Part shown: positions 30,477-41,148 of the stretch, one piece after another
How positions within the stretch are numbered: position 1 is the stretch's first letter
Layout: the number at the start of each line of letters is the position of its first letter
Origin: Thiomicrorhabdus sp.
GTDB taxonomy: Bacteria; Pseudomonadota; Gammaproteobacteria; Thiomicrospirales; Thiomicrospiraceae
Reading direction: 5' to 3'
Assembly (NCBI GenBank): GCA_026989175.1
Contig: JALSJT010000182.1
Location: 1 to 44,490, forward strand
Length of the DNA stretch: 44,490 bases
Program-made: the position numbers and the translations under genes
The notes under the pieces: generated by a model
Told to the model about the DNA's origin: nothing
Databases searched by the model: none
What the model saw: the letters and a program-made list of their open reading frames with translations, nothing else

Positions 30477-31622
30477 ATGACGTTGAACGAGAATAAAAAA
30501 CAGGATGTTTTAGAGCTGTCTTCTGGTGGGTCTGACGTTAAAACGGATCTGCTTGGAATGGATCGTGAGATGATGGCTGCGTATTTTGTTGAGATTGGTG
30601 AAAAACCATTTCGTGCCACTCAGGTCATGAAGTGGATTCATCAAATGGGGGTCACTGAATTTGATGAGATGACCAATTTAAGTAAGGCGCTGCGAGAAAA
30701 ATTAACGCGTCTTGCATGGGTTCGTACCCCTAAAATCGTTGCAGAGCAGTTCTCAGACGACGGTACGATTAAGTGGTTGCTGGAGATGGACAACCACAAT
30801 GCGGTTGAGGCGGTTTTTATTCCTGAGAAAAACCGAGGTACATTGTGCATCTCCTCTCAAGTAGGGTGTGCGCTGGAGTGTAGTTTTTGCTCAACCGGAC
30901 AGCAGGGGTTTAATCGTAATTTAGAAAACTGGGAAATTATCGCCCAAATGTGGGTGGCAAACAAGGCGCTGGGATGTAAGCCAAAAGAGGAACGACGTAT
31001 TTCCAATGTGGTCTTTATGGGAATGGGTGAGCCGCTCTTAAATGTGACTCATACCTTTCCCGTGGCACGTATTTTAATGGATGACTTTGCGTATGGCTTG
31101 TCAAAGCGTCGAGTCACCATCAGTACGGCGGGTGTGGTACCAGCCATTGATAAAATTAAAACCGAACTGGATGTGAGTTTGGCGATTTCGCTTCATGCAC
31201 CGAATAATGCTTTACGGGATGAGTTGGTTCCGCTGAATAAAAAATACCCACTCGAAGTATTGATTCCAAGTTTGTACCGTTATGTTGAAGGTGGTCATAG
31301 TAAAAAACATGTGACGATTGAGTATGTCATGCTGGATCAAGTAAATGATCGAGTAGAGCACGCACATGAACTGGTTGACTTGTTAGGTGATCTGGCATGT
31401 AAAGTGAATTTAATTCCATTTAATCCGTTCCCCAATACCGACTATAAACGCTCTTCGAATAATGCGATTCACCGTTTTCGAGCCATTTTGGAAGAGGGAG
31501 GGCTGAATGTAACGATTCGTAAAACACGTGGTGAAGATATTGATGCGGCGTGTGGTCAATTGGCCGGAAAAGTATCTGATCGAACCAAGCGCACTGTGCA
31601 TCGTGTGACGTTTGATCTATAG
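30477..31622 (+). CDS. rlmN: Dual-specificity rRNA/tRNA adenine C2 methyltransferase RlmN
   Basis: Radical SAM CSFCSTG; VVFMGMGEPLLN; TIRKTRGEDIDAACGQLAGK. Confidence 0.97.
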   Translation: MTLNENKKQDVLELSSGGSDVKTDLLGMDREMMAAYFVEIGEKPFRATQVMKWIHQMGVTEFDEMTNLSKALREKLTRLAWVRTPKIVAEQFSDDGTIKWLLEMDNHNAVEAVFIPEKNRGTLCISSQVGCALECSFCSTGQQGFNRNLENWEIIAQMWVANKALGCKPKEERRISNVVFMGMGEPLLNVTHTFPVARILMDDFAYGLSKRRVTISTAGVVPAIDKIKTELDVSLAISLHAPNNALRDELVPLNKKYPLEVLIPSLYRYVEGGHSKKHVTIEYVMLDQVNDRVEHAHELVDLLGDLACKVNLIPFNPFPNTDYKRSSNNAIHRFRAILEEGGLNVTIRKTRGEDIDAACGQLAGKVSDRTKRTVHRVTFDL

Positions 31623-31640
31623 CGGAGGAGGACTAGAAGA

Positions 31641-32048
31641 ATGGCCGAGGATGTTTCAGAAAATACCATTCCATTGAATACATTGCTCTTAGCCGCTCGC
31701 GAAGCACAAGGGTTGCAATTAGAGCAGGTAGCCAGCCAGTTAAATTTAGCGCTTGTTCAGTTAGAAAAGCTTGAAAGCGATGCGCTAGATCCAGAGAAAT
31801 TAAGCACCTTTGAACGCGGTTACGTTCGAAATTACGCGAATTTTTTGCAGATAGATCCGTCGGTTATTGAACGTTATTTTTTAGACTGCGACTATGGTTA
31901 CAGTGATTTACACTCAGTTAAAGCGTATGGCGGTACAACGAATAAGCCGTTATTGGGGGGTGGGATTATAAAATGGTTTTTAGTTTTGGTTTTATTGGCG
32001 CTACTGGTGTTGTTGGTTTTGCCAAACTTTCCAAATCTATTAACTTAG
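31641..32048 (+). CDS. Short RodZ-like protein: Xre-type HTH plus single TM, no periplasmic domain
   Basis: 135 aa; LLAAREAQGLQLEQVASQLNLALVQLEKLESDAL...FERGYVRNYANFLQID; C-terminal TM helix; rlmN-rodZ-hisS neighbourhood. Confidence 0.75.
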   Translation: MAEDVSENTIPLNTLLLAAREAQGLQLEQVASQLNLALVQLEKLESDALDPEKLSTFERGYVRNYANFLQIDPSVIERYFLDCDYGYSDLHSVKAYGGTTNKPLLGGGIIKWFLVLVLLALLVLLVLPNFPNLLT

Positions 32049-32049
32049 A

Positions 32050-32169
32050 GAGGTTTTTGCACGAAAGGATGCACGGATAGAAAAGGCTGAAATATGGCTG
32101 ATTGAGGTGGAAATCAGCCATATTTCCTCTCTTTTTTCTCTCTCGCACTCCCTATCGTGCAAAGGTCTC
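32050..32169 (+). mobile_element. MITE-like element copy R5, internally shortened (120 bp), upstream of hisS
   Basis: GAGGTTTTTGCACGAAAGGATGCACGGAT ... ATCGTGCAAAGGTCTC; perfect internal hairpin GAAATATGGCTGATT-GAGGTGGA-AATCAGCCATATTTC; perfect TSD TTAGA (32045-32049, 32170-32174). Confidence 0.92.
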
Positions 32170-32229
32170 TTAGAGAGCGATTGAACCAAATATTAAATTG
32201 AATACACAGAGCAAAGAGTAAAAGAGATT

Positions 32230-33504
32230 ATGGTACAAAAAATTTCAGCGGTTAGAGGGATGAATGACATTCATGGAGAGGGAGCGGATGCCTTTGATTA
32301 CTTAGTTCATACTGCTGAAACTACGTTTAAACAGTATGGTTATCGCTCTATTCGTTTGCCAATCGTAGAGAAAACAGAGCTCTTTTGTCGTTCGATTGGT
32401 GAAGTGACGGATATTGTTGAGAAGGAGATGTATACCTTTTCAGATCGCAATGATGAAAGTTTGACTTTGCGTCCAGAAGGTACAGCAGGATGTGTTCGTG
32501 CTGTAGTGCAAAATGGCTTGGCATACAATCAAATTCAAAAACTGTTTTATACAGGGCCGATGTTCCGTTATGAACGTCCTCAAAAAGGGCGTTATCGTCA
32601 GTTTCATCAAGTGGGGGTTGAAGTTTTTGGTTTGGCAACGCCTGACGTAGATGCCGAGTTAATCGTCTTAACGGCACGTTTATGGGAAAAATTTGGGTTA
32701 GATAATCTTGAGCTACAAATTAATTCATTAGGCAGTCAGGCGGCTCGAGTTGCTTATCGGGAAAAATTAGTGGCGTATTTAAGTGATTATAAAGATCAGT
32801 TAGATGAGGACAGCTTGCGACGATTGGCGTCAAACCCACTTAGAATTTTAGACACAAAAAACCCCGCCATGAAAGAGCTGGTTGAGGGCGCACCTAAGCT
32901 AATGGATCATTTAGATGCGGAGTCGGCCGAGCACTTTGAACAGTTAAAAGCACATTTAGATGATTTAGGCATTGAATATGTAATTAATCCGAATCTAGTA
33001 CGAGGATTGGATTATTATAACCGTACCGTTTTTGAGTGGATTACTACTGAGTTAGGGGCACAAGGAACGGTTTGTGCCGGTGGGCGTTACGATGGTTTGG
33101 TGGAACAGATCGGTGGTAAGGCAACGCCTGCGGTTGGATTTGCCATGGGGATTGAACGTTTAACGGCGCTGTTAATGGATCATAATAAGGTACCTGTTCT
33201 TGCACAGCCTGATGTGTATGTGGTGTTGGTGGGGGATAACGTACAACGTCCTGGTTTTGTTATTGCAGAGATGGTTCGAGAAGCTCTGCCACACATTAAT
33301 GTTCAGATGAACTGTGGTGGCGGGAGCTTTAAAAGCCAGTTTAAAAAGGCCGACCGTTCTGGTGCGCGTTATGCATTGGTATTGGGAGACCAAGAGGTGA
33401 GTGATAAGGTTGTGGCGATTAAGCCATTACGTGAAACATCGGAACAAGTTTTGGTCAGTTGGGATGACCTAACTGAGCATTTAGCGCAGTTAATGCCCGT
33501 TTAA
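32230..33504 (+). CDS. hisS: Histidyl-tRNA synthetase
   Basis: Class II aa[61 protein letters not shown]. Confidence 0.98.
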   Translation: MVQKISAVRGMNDIHGEGADAFDYLVHTAETTFKQYGYRSIRLPIVEKTELFCRSIGEVTDIVEKEMYTFSDRNDESLTLRPEGTAGCVRAVVQNGLAYNQIQKLFYTGPMFRYERPQKGRYRQFHQVGVEVFGLATPDVDAELIVLTARLWEKFGLDNLELQINSLGSQAARVAYREKLVAYLSDYKDQLDEDSLRRLASNPLRILDTKNPAMKELVEGAPKLMDHLDAESAEHFEQLKAHLDDLGIEYVINPNLVRGLDYYNRTVFEWITTELGAQGTVCAGGRYDGLVEQIGGKATPAVGFAMGIERLTALLMDHNKVPVLAQPDVYVVLVGDNVQRPGFVIAEMVREALPHINVQMNCGGGSFKSQFKKADRSGARYALVLGDQEVSDKVVAIKPLRETSEQVLVSWDDLTEHLAQLMPV

Positions 33505-33524
33505 GATAATTTTTTTAAATAAAA

Positions 33525-33685
33525 GAGACATTTTCACGAGAGGGGCGCGAGAGAAAAAAGAGATGAAATTTAGCTGATTGAGTCGGAAATCGCAGGGAAT
33601 ACCTAGGTATTCGCAAGATTTTCAACAAAAATCAGGTGTATTTTAGTCTTTTTTTTATCTGTGTATCCTATCGTGCAAAGCTCTC
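33525..33685 (-). mobile_element. MITE-like element copy R6 (161 bp), upstream of yfgM, inverted relative to R1
   Basis: GAGACATTTTCACGAGAGG ... CCTATCGTGCAAAGCTCTC; GAATACCTAGGTATTC; flanks TAAAA/AATAG do not form a clear TSD. Confidence 0.88.
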
Positions 33686-33708
33686 AATAGATAAAGGTTT
33701 TTAGAGCT

Positions 33709-34350
33709 ATGAGTCGTTACGAAACAGAAGATGAACAAGTTGAAGCCATTAAGAGTTGGTGGAAAAAAAATGGTACGCAACTATTAACGGCAATCTTAGT
33801 GGTTGTGATTGCTATCTCAGGGTGGCGTTATTGGACAAATTCTCAGTATATTGATTCGGCCAACGCTTCGAGCTTATTTGAAGCGCTACAAGTGAATATG
33901 CAGCGCGGTACTTTTGGCGAAGTTTCTCGTGAAGCGTTGAAACTAATGCAAGAGCAACCTGATAGTCCTTATGCGGTTGGTGCGGCAATGATGTATGCAA
34001 AATACAGCCTAGATAAAGGTGAAACGCAAGAGGCGTTAACGCAGTACACTTGGATTACGGAACATGCAAAAGATATGCAGTTAAGAAATATCGCGTATAT
34101 CAGCTTGGCTAGAATTCAAATTGATCTACAGGATTTTGATGCGGCGCAAGCACACTTAGACTTTTTGACCAAAGCCAACTTAAAAGGGGCTGAAAAGTCA
34201 GTGTTCGATTATGTTTCAGGGCTAATGGCAATTGCAAAATCGGATACGGAAGGTGCGCAACTCGCCTTTAAACGGGTCGTTGACAACGAGCAGACAGAAA
34301 CCAACTTACTTGGTTTGGCACAAATTCAATTAGATGATTTAGCGCAGTAG
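33709..34350 (+). CDS. YfgM-type tetratricopeptide protein (ancillary SecYEG translocon subunit)
   Basis: 213 aa; N-terminal YETEDEQVEAIKSWWKKNGTQLLTAILVVVIAISGWRYW; between hisS and bamB. Confidence 0.9.
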   Translation: MSRYETEDEQVEAIKSWWKKNGTQLLTAILVVVIAISGWRYWTNSQYIDSANASSLFEALQVNMQRGTFGEVSREALKLMQEQPDSPYAVGAAMMYAKYSLDKGETQEALTQYTWITEHAKDMQLRNIAYISLARIQIDLQDFDAAQAHLDFLTKANLKGAEKSVFDYVSGLMAIAKSDTEGAQLAFKRVVDNEQTETNLLGLAQIQLDDLAQ

Positions 34351-34364
34351 GTTTGTTTAACATA

Positions 34365-35600
34365 ATGAAAATACGTGTTGCTTTAATTGGGCTATGTTCC
34401 GCACTCTTGCTGGCTGGGTGTTCGAGTTCGCCATCGGTGAAAGCGCCAACCGAACTGGCGCCACTTGAGCCGATTTATACGCTTAAGAAAAACTGGCAGG
34501 TTAAAACTGAAACCATGCCAAATCGAGATTCAGAAGGGTTGTTTTTTACCGAAGATGCTTCAAATCTATACATCGCAACCGCAACGGGGTATTTGGTCGC
34601 ATTAACCAAAGAGACGCAAACTCGCTGGAAAGATCAAGTGGTTTGGCAGGCTAAATTTGCGTCAGAAATTGTTTCAGGACCTGCGATGCTAGGAGACCAA
34701 TTAATTGTTGGTACGGCAAAAGGGTTACTGACCGCGTTATCAATCGAGCACGCTCAGATTACATGGCAAACGCAGTTGTCCAGTGAGGTGATGAGTTATC
34801 CAGTGATCGCCCAGCAAACCATTTTTACGCGTACTGTAGATGGAAAACTGTACGCCGTGAATGCGATAACCGGTGAGGTTATCTGGATTGTTGAACATGA
34901 GATGCCCACGTTATCTTTGCGAGGTTCGCCTGCTGTTTTGTACTCTGAGAATGTTTTGTATGTAGCTTGGGAGAGTGGCATGATTCAAGCACTTTCAGCC
35001 AGCTCGGGGACGTTATTGTGGGAGAGACGAATTGCGACCCCTAAAGGGCGTACCGATCTAGAGCGAATTGTCGATGTTCAAGCCAGTTTAGTGATGAAAG
35101 AGGGGCGTTTAATTGCGCTTGGTTATCATGGCAAGCTGGTTGCGATTAACCCTTTAAATGGTCAGTTTTTCTTTGAAAAAGCGTTGTCGGGTTATCGTGA
35201 TTTTGTAGTGGATAGTGATCGGATTTATGTGGTAGATGATACCGATGTACTGTATGCATTTGACCTGTTTAGTGGTGCAATTCAGTGGACTCAAACGGCT
35301 TTTAAAGGTCGTTTAGTGGGTGATTTAAACTTTTATCAGAAGGACTTATTGGTCACGGATGGTTGGGGCTATCTACACTGGGTTAATCGAGTACAAGGCA
35401 CAGAGTTTGCACGTGTTAAACACAGTAATGAGTACGGCGATGGTAATCGTATTTTGCGCATTAAGGTGAGTGGCAAACAACTTACGCTATTAGATGGCGA
35501 AGGTGTTATTACCCAGTACGATGTTGAACCCTCTAGTTTAGCTCTTTTTAAAAAAGAGTACCCTTCTTCGGAAGGTAGTTTTTTTAATTCCTTTTTTTGA
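34365..35600 (+). CDS. bamB: Outer membrane assembly lipoprotein BamB
   Basis: Lipobox LLLAGCSS; PQQ-like beta-propeller repeats; yfgM-bamB-der synteny. Confidence 0.94.
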   Translation: MKIRVALIGLCSALLLAGCSSSPSVKAPTELAPLEPIYTLKKNWQVKTETMPNRDSEGLFFTEDASNLYIATATGYLVALTKETQTRWKDQVVWQAKFASEIVSGPAMLGDQLIVGTAKGLLTALSIEHAQITWQTQLSSEVMSYPVIAQQTIFTRTVDGKLYAVNAITGEVIWIVEHEMPTLSLRGSPAVLYSENVLYVAWESGMIQALSASSGTLLWERRIATPKGRTDLERIVDVQASLVMKEGRLIALGYHGKLVAINPLNGQFFFEKALSGYRDFVVDSDRIYVVDDTDVLYAFDLFSGAIQWTQTAFKGRLVGDLNFYQKDLLVTDGWGYLHWVNRVQGTEFARVKHSNEYGDGNRILRIKVSGKQLTLLDGEGVITQYDVEPSSLALFKKEYPSSEGSFFNSFF

Positions 35601-35680
35601 GGTCTTTGGATAAAGATCTCTTTTAAATATATCCAAGTAGTTTGGATATAAACGCCGATAATTTATAGGTATCCCTGATT

Positions 35681-37102
35681 GTGAGTAAACCCGTTATTGC
35701 CTTAGTAGGGCGTCCAAATGTTGGAAAATCAACCTTGTTTAATCGTTTAACCCGTTCGCGTGATGCGATTGTGGCTGATTATCCTGGGTTAACCCGTGAC
35801 CGTCAATATGGTACGGGTCGTCTCGGTAAATCACCTTATATTGTGGTCGATACGGGTGGGCTTAGTGGTGAAGACCAAGGTGTCGACCCGCTGATGGCCG
35901 GGCAAGTAAAGTCCGCATTAGAAGAGGCTGATGCGATTGTATTTTTGGTGGATGGACGTCAAGGGCTTGTGCCTGCGGATGAACAGATTGCCAACTACCT
36001 TCGACTTTTTGATAAACCGATTCAAGTGGTAGTGAATAAAGCAGAAGGGTTTGACCATGATGTAGCAACCTCTGACTTTTTTCAGTTGGGGCTGGGAAAA
36101 CCCTTAGCCATCTCTTCAGCACATGGTGATAATGTAGCGGACTGTATTGATCTGGTATTAAGTAACTTGCCGCAAGCAGAAGAGAGCGAAGAGACCGATT
36201 TAGACGATCATCCAGGTATTCGTGTGGCGGTCATTGGTCGGCCTAACGTTGGAAAATCGACACTGATTAATCGCATGATTGGTGAAGAGCGCGTGGTGGC
36301 ATTTGATCTTCCTGGCACCACACGAGACAGTATTTTTGTTCCCTTTAAGCGGGATGGACAGGAGTACACGTTAATTGATACGGCAGGGGTTCGTCGTCGT
36401 AAAAATATTAAAGAAAAAATTGAAACATTCAGTATTATAAAAGCCATTGAAGCGATGGGGGACTCTCATGTCGTAATTTTGGTGATTGATGGTTCTGAAG
36501 GGCTGACCGATCAAGACTTAACGTTGTTGGGGTTGGCCATTGACTCGGGCAGAGGGTTGGTACTTGCGGTTAATAAGTGGGATAACTTAGATGCCGATCA
36601 ACGTCAAAAAGTAAAACATGAGTTAAGTTTTAGACTCTCTTTTGCCGACTATGCCAAACAACACTTAATTTCGGCTCTACATGGTACGGGGGTTGGCGAT
36701 CTATTTAAAACGGTCAATGCCGTACATTTAGCGGCCTTTAAGCGGGTCTCGACGTCAGATTTAAACCGTGTATTAGAGCAAGCGGTATTAGACCATCAAC
36801 CACCGCTTATTTCAGGTCGTCGTATTAAATTACGCTATGCCCACTTAGGGGGACTCAACCCACCGAGAGTCATTGTGCATGGTAATCAAGTTGATAAACT
36901 CCCTCAGGCGTATGTACGCTATTTAATGAATGTGTTTCGTAAAGCATTTAAATGGGTTGGAACTCCTGTTTCAGTGGAGTTTAGAGCCACGGAAAACCCT
37001 TTTGAGGGTCGAAAAAACAAACAGTTACACCGCAAGAAAAGAGGCGGTGAAGACGATCAATTTCAAGCGAAGAAAAAGAAAAAACAAGCCAAGCGCCGTT
37101 AA
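35681..37102 (+). CDS. der: Ribosome biogenesis GTPase Der
   Basis: Two G domains, each with GRPNVGKSTL; basic C-terminus; GTG start. Confidence 0.98.
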   Translation: MSKPVIALVGRPNVGKSTLFNRLTRSRDAIVADYPGLTRDRQYGTGRLGKSPYIVVDTGGLSGEDQGVDPLMAGQVKSALEEADAIVFLVDGRQGLVPADEQIANYLRLFDKPIQVVVNKAEGFDHDVATSDFFQLGLGKPLAISSAHGDNVADCIDLVLSNLPQAEESEETDLDDHPGIRVAVIGRPNVGKSTLINRMIGEERVVAFDLPGTTRDSIFVPFKRDGQEYTLIDTAGVRRRKNIKEKIETFSIIKAIEAMGDSHVVILVIDGSEGLTDQDLTLLGLAIDSGRGLVLAVNKWDNLDADQRQKVKHELSFRLSFADYAKQHLISALHGTGVGDLFKTVNAVHLAAFKRVSTSDLNRVLEQAVLDHQPPLISGRRIKLRYAHLGGLNPPRVIVHGNQVDKLPQAYVRYLMNVFRKAFKWVGTPVSVEFRATENPFEGRKNKQLHRKKRGGEDDQFQAKKKKKQAKRR

Positions 37103-37113
37103 TAAATTTATCG

Positions 37114-37165
37114 TTAAGATTTTTCCCCCTCTCTCTTTGAGCAACATGTTTATAAGAGAGGGGGG
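37114..37165 (+). terminator. Possible terminator hairpin downstream of der
   Basis: CCCCCTCTCTCTT ... AAGAGAGGGGGG. Confidence 0.45.
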
Positions 37166-37209
37166 CTATATTTTCTTTCCCCCTTCTGTGATAAAAAATT
37201 AGGTCAATC

Positions 37210-40200
37210 ATGAGTCAGAATCCAATGAAACGTATTCGAGAAATTCCCTATAACTACACCTCTTTTTCAGATAAAGAGATTGTGTTACGTTTTTTAGGTG
37301 AGTCGTGTTGGCAGGCGATTCAATCACTACGAGAGTCTCGTAATACAGGTCGTTCTGCTCGAATGATTTTTGAAGTATTAGGGGATATGTGGGTGATCTC
37401 CCGTAATCCCTACATTCAAAATGACTTAATCGAAAACCCTAAGCGACGTAAAGCGTTAATTGAGGCGTTAAACCACCGTTTAAAAGAGGTCGAAAAGCGC
37501 CTCAATGGTAATGAAGTTGCGGCACAATTGTTGCAGTCGGTACAAGAAGCGGTAGATGTTTTTTCGGAATGGTTTCCTGAGCAGGTGCATTTAAGAGCGA
37601 AAGTAAAAAAACGTTTTAAGAAAATCAGTCGTGAAGACAATATTGATTTTAGTGGTTTGGCGAGAGTCTCTCATGCCACGGATGCCACAGATTGGCGTGT
37701 TGAATTGCCGCTGGTGGTCTTAACCCCTGATACCGAGCAAGAAGTGATTGAGATGGTTCAAGCCTGTATTGATCTTGAGCTTACTATTATTCCACGAGGT
37801 GGAGGAACGGGCTATACCGGGGGTGCGATTCCATTGCATCAACTGACGGCCGTCATTAATACCGAAAAATTAGAGTATTTAGGGCTGGTTGAGCAGGTCG
37901 AGTTGCCACAAATCGGTAAAGTAGCGACGGTAAAAACAGGAGCTGGCGTGGTGACACGCCGTGTTTCTGAACAGGCTGAGCGTGCTGGGTATGTTTTTGC
38001 GGTGGATCCTACCTCGCAAGATGCTTCTACGATTGGTGGCAATATCTCGATGAATGCGGGGGGGAAAAAAGCGGTTCTTTGGGGAACGACGCTGGATAAT
38101 CTTGCCTCTTGGAGAATGGTTACGCCGGATGCTCAGTGGCTTGAAGTGGAACGTGTTAATCATAATTTAGGCAAGTTGCAAGACCAAAAAACGGTTATTT
38201 TTGATATTCGTCGTTTTGAAAAACAGGGTAAAAACCAAATTGGGGAAACCCAACGCCTGGAAATTCCAGGCTCTGCTTTTCGACAAGCGGGCTTAGGAAA
38301 GGATGTAACCGATAAATTTTTAAGCGGTTTACCAGGGATTCAAAAAGAGGGTTGTGATGGCTTAATCACCTCCAGTCGTTTTATTGTGCATCGTATGCCG
38401 AGTCATACTCGTACCGTTTGTCTTGAGTTCTTCGGAACCGATTTAAGTTTGGCGGTGCCTGCGATTGAAGAGATTATTGACTACGTTGAGTCTAAGAAAA
38501 AAGAGGGTATTTTACTTGCAGGCTTAGAGCATTTAGACGATCGCTATATTCGTGCGGTGAAATACAACACCAAAGCCAATCGCAAAGAGTTACCAAAAAT
38601 GATTCTATTGGCGGATATTTGTGGTGAAAATGGCTTTGAAGTGGCAAAAACCTGTACCGATATTGTTGAGCTAGCCAACCAACGCGATGCTGAAGGTTTT
38701 ATTGCGGTTTCGGATGACGCACGTAAACGGTTTTGGTTGGATCGCTCTCGAACGGCGGCGATCTCTTCACACACCAATGCCTTTAAAATTAATGAAGATG
38801 TGGTAATTCCACTTAAAAAACTCAATGAGTACAATCGTGAAATTGAAAAAATTAATATTGAGATGTCGATTAAAAATAAACTCGATATTTTAGCCGCCTA
38901 TGAACGCTACTTTTCAGGTGATATTGCGGAATTTAATCAAGAAGATGATTTTGAAGATGCACAGGGACCGACCGCCTTTTTTAAAGATAAAGTGACGTCA
39001 ACCTTAACCCATTTACAGACGGTTCGTACGCGCTGGACAACACTACTGGCAAATTTAGATAAGCCCGCAATGGATTATTTAACCCTGATTCCAGAAGCAA
39101 ACCTTGAAAAGACTCAATCTGACGATACGATTTTAAACCTCTTTTTAAGACGCGAAATTTTGGTTTCGGCTCGTCAAGAGGTGAAGCAGTTTATGCATGA
39201 CACCTTTATGGGGCATGATTTTGAACCCATGTTGGCGCGATTGGATGAGTTGCATGCTGAATTGCGTAGCGCACGTTTGTTTGTGGCGCTGCACATGCAT
39301 GCAGGTGATGGCAATATTCACACCAATATTCCCGTACATTCGGGTAATTACGAGATGGTGCATTTGGCCGAAACGTTGGTGGATCGCATTATGCAAATCG
39401 CCAAACGTTTGGGTGGAGTCATTTCGGGTGAGCATGGCATTGGTTTGACCAAGTATCAGTACTTGGATGCCGATAAAGTTGAGCGGTTTGTTGCGTATAA
39501 AAATCAAGTGGATCCAAACGGAGTGTTTAACAAAGGTAAGTTAATGCCCGGTTCCAGTTTGGATAATGCCTATACGCCGTCGTTAAGTTTGGTGAATCAA
39601 GAAGCGATTATTTTAGAAGCCAGTGAGTTGGATGAGCTGAATAATGACATAAAAGATTGTTTACGTTGTGGTAAATGTAAGCCGGTTTGTCAAACGCATA
39701 TCCCAAGAGCAAATTTACTGTACTCACCTCGCAATAAAATTTTAGCGACAGGACAGATGATTGAAGCCTTCTTGTACGAAGAGCAAACACGTCGGGGGAT
39801 CTCATTACAACATTTTGAAGCGATGAATGATGTGGCGGATCACTGTACGACCTGCCATAAGTGTGAAGCACCTTGCCCTGTGGATATCGATTTTGGGGAT
39901 GTGTCGATTCGAATGAAAAACATTTTGACCAATATGGGGCAGAAACGTTCGTCGATTATGATTAAGTTGGCACTATTTTTCTTAAATGCCAAAAACCCCG
40001 TATTAATTAAAGTCCTCAGAAAAACCATGATCGGTTGGAGTGCCACTGGGATCACCCTTGCACATAAGCTCGCCAAAACATTTGGATTACTGGGTAAGGC
40101 CTCTGCGATTCCACCAAAATCGTCTAAAATTGCGCCAGTACAGCAACAGGTCATTAACTTTGTACGTAAACCACTGAATACGGGGCCAAATCAACCCACC

Positions 40201-41082
40201 TTGCGTGCCGTGTTAGGGCTTGAAGATGCGAATATTGTTCCGATTATTAGTCATCCAAAGAAAGTAACAGACGATTCCGATGCGGTCTTTTATTTTCCTG
40301 GTTGTGGTTCTGAAAGACTATTCAGTGATATTGGGCTGGCGACGATTGCCATGTTATCGGAAGCGGGTGCAAGAACGGTATTACCGCCTGGCTACTTATG
40401 TTGTGGTTACCCTCAAACAGCCGCAGGACAAGCAGATAAAGGCGAACAAATTACCGCTGAAAACCGTGCTTTGTTTCACCGTGTTGCCAATACTCTTAAT
40501 TATTTGGACATTAAAACCGTGATTGTCTCGTGCGGTACCTGTATGGATCAGTTATTAAAATATGAGTTTGGGCGAATTTTTCCAGATTGCCGTTTATTGG
40601 ATATTCATGAGTACTTGCAAGAGAAAGGCTTATCGCTGGATTCAGCAACCGGAGTAAAGTATTTATACCATGCGCCTTGTCATGATCCAATGAAGCTTCA
40701 AGATGGGACTCAGGTCACTAAAGAGCTGCTTAAAACAGACGATGTCTTGCTCTCTGATCGTTGCTGCAGTGAAGCAGGGACGCTGGCAACCGCACGACCG
40801 GATATTGCCACCCAGTTACGCTTTAGAAAGCGCATTGAACTGAAAAAAGGGATTGAAGATCTAACAGGAGAGTCCAGTGGTGCAAAAATAAAGGATGGTA
40901 GTGTGAAGATACTCACCTCGTGTCCTGCGTGTCAGCAAGGGTTAAACCGTTATGAAGGCGAAACAGGCCTGAAAACCGATTACATTGTGGTCGAGATGGT
41001 TAAAAATGTATTAGGGGATCAATGGCAGAAGACGTTTGTTGAGACGATTAAGGAGGGGGGGGTAGAAAAAGTTTTACTGTAA
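37210..41082 (+). CDS. DUF3683-type FAD-linked oxidase / 4Fe-4S / CCG-domain fusion oxidoreductase (GlcD-GlcF-like)
   Basis: 1290 aa; N-terminal [24 protein letters not shown]-binding [25 protein letters not shown] and [17 protein letters not shown]-type Cys motifs near C-terminus. Confidence 0.9.
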   Translation: MSQNPMKRIREIPYNYTSFSDKEIVLRFLGESCWQAIQSLRESRNTGRSARMIFEVLGDMWVISRNPYIQNDLIENPKRRKALIEALNHRLKEVEKRLNGNEVAAQLLQSVQEAVDVFSEWFPEQVHLRAKVKKRFKKISREDNIDFSGLARVSHATDATDWRVELPLVVLTPDTEQEVIEMVQACIDLELTIIPRGGGTGYTGGAIPLHQLTAVINTEKLEYLGLVEQVELPQIGKVATVKTGAGVVTRRVSEQAERAGYVFAVDPTSQDASTIGGNISMNAGGKKAVLWGTTLDNLASWRMVTPDAQWLEVERVNHNLGKLQDQKTVIFDIRRFEKQGKNQIGETQRLEIPGSAFRQAGLGKDVTDKFLSGLPGIQKEGCDGLITSSRFIVHRMPSHTRTVCLEFFGTDLSLAVPAIEEIIDYVESKKKEGILLAGLEHLDDRYIRAVKYNTKANRKELPKMILLADICGENGFEVAKTCTDIVELANQRDAEGFIAVSDDARKRFWLDRSRTAAISSHTNAFKINEDVVIPLKKLNEYNREIEKINIEMSIKNKLDILAAYERYFSGDIAEFNQEDDFEDAQGPTAFFKDKVTSTLTHLQTVRTRWTTLLANLDKPAMDYLTLIPEANLEKTQSDDTILNLFLRREILVSARQEVKQFMHDTFMGHDFEPMLARLDELHAELRSARLFVALHMHAGDGNIHTNIPVHSGNYEMVHLAETLVDRIMQIAKRLGGVISGEHGIGLTKYQYLDADKVERFVAYKNQVDPNGVFNKGKLMPGSSLDNAYTPSLSLVNQEAIILEASELDELNNDIKDCLRCGKCKPVCQTHIPRANLLYSPRNKILATGQMIEAFLYEEQTRRGISLQHFEAMNDVADHCTTCHKCEAPCPVDIDFGDVSIRMKNILTNMGQKRSSIMIKLALFFLNAKNPVLIKVLRKTMIGWSATGITLAHKLAKTFGLLGKASAIPPKSSKIAPVQQQVINFVRKPLNTGPNQPTLRAVLGLEDANIVPIISHPKKVTDDSDAVFYFPGCGSERLFSDIGLATIAMLSEAGARTVLPPGYLCCGYPQTAAGQADKGEQITAENRALFHRVANTLNYLDIKTVIVSCGTCMDQLLKYEFGRIFPDCRLLDIHEYLQEKGLSLDSATGVKYLYHAPCHDPMKLQDGTQVTKELLKTDDVLLSDRCCSEAGTLATARPDIATQLRFRKRIELKKGIEDLTGESSGAKIKDGSVKILTSCPACQQGLNRYEGETGLKTDYIVVEMVKNVLGDQWQKTFVETIKEGGVEKVLL

Positions 41083-41103
41083 GAACTCTTATTCTTTAGA
41101 AAC

Positions 41104-41133
41104 AAAAAAGGCGCTTTTAAAAGCGCCTTTTTT
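41104..41133. terminator. Perfectly palindromic bidirectional terminator
   Basis: AAAAAAGGCGCTTTTAAAAGCGCCTTTTTT between convergent genes. Confidence 0.92.
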
Positions 41134-41148
41134 ATTGAATCGTTTTTT

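Noticed and set aside
11981-33685. Could the six repeats be a CRISPR array or REP/BIME elements?
   Set aside because: Units are dispersed over ~22 kb with genes between them, have TIRs and 5-bp duplications, and are ~160 bp long, so they are not CRISPR or classic REP.
39145-39507. 120-aa ORF antisense to the DUF3683 oxidoreductase
   Set aside because: Shadow ORF overlapping conserved FAD-oxidase coding sequence.
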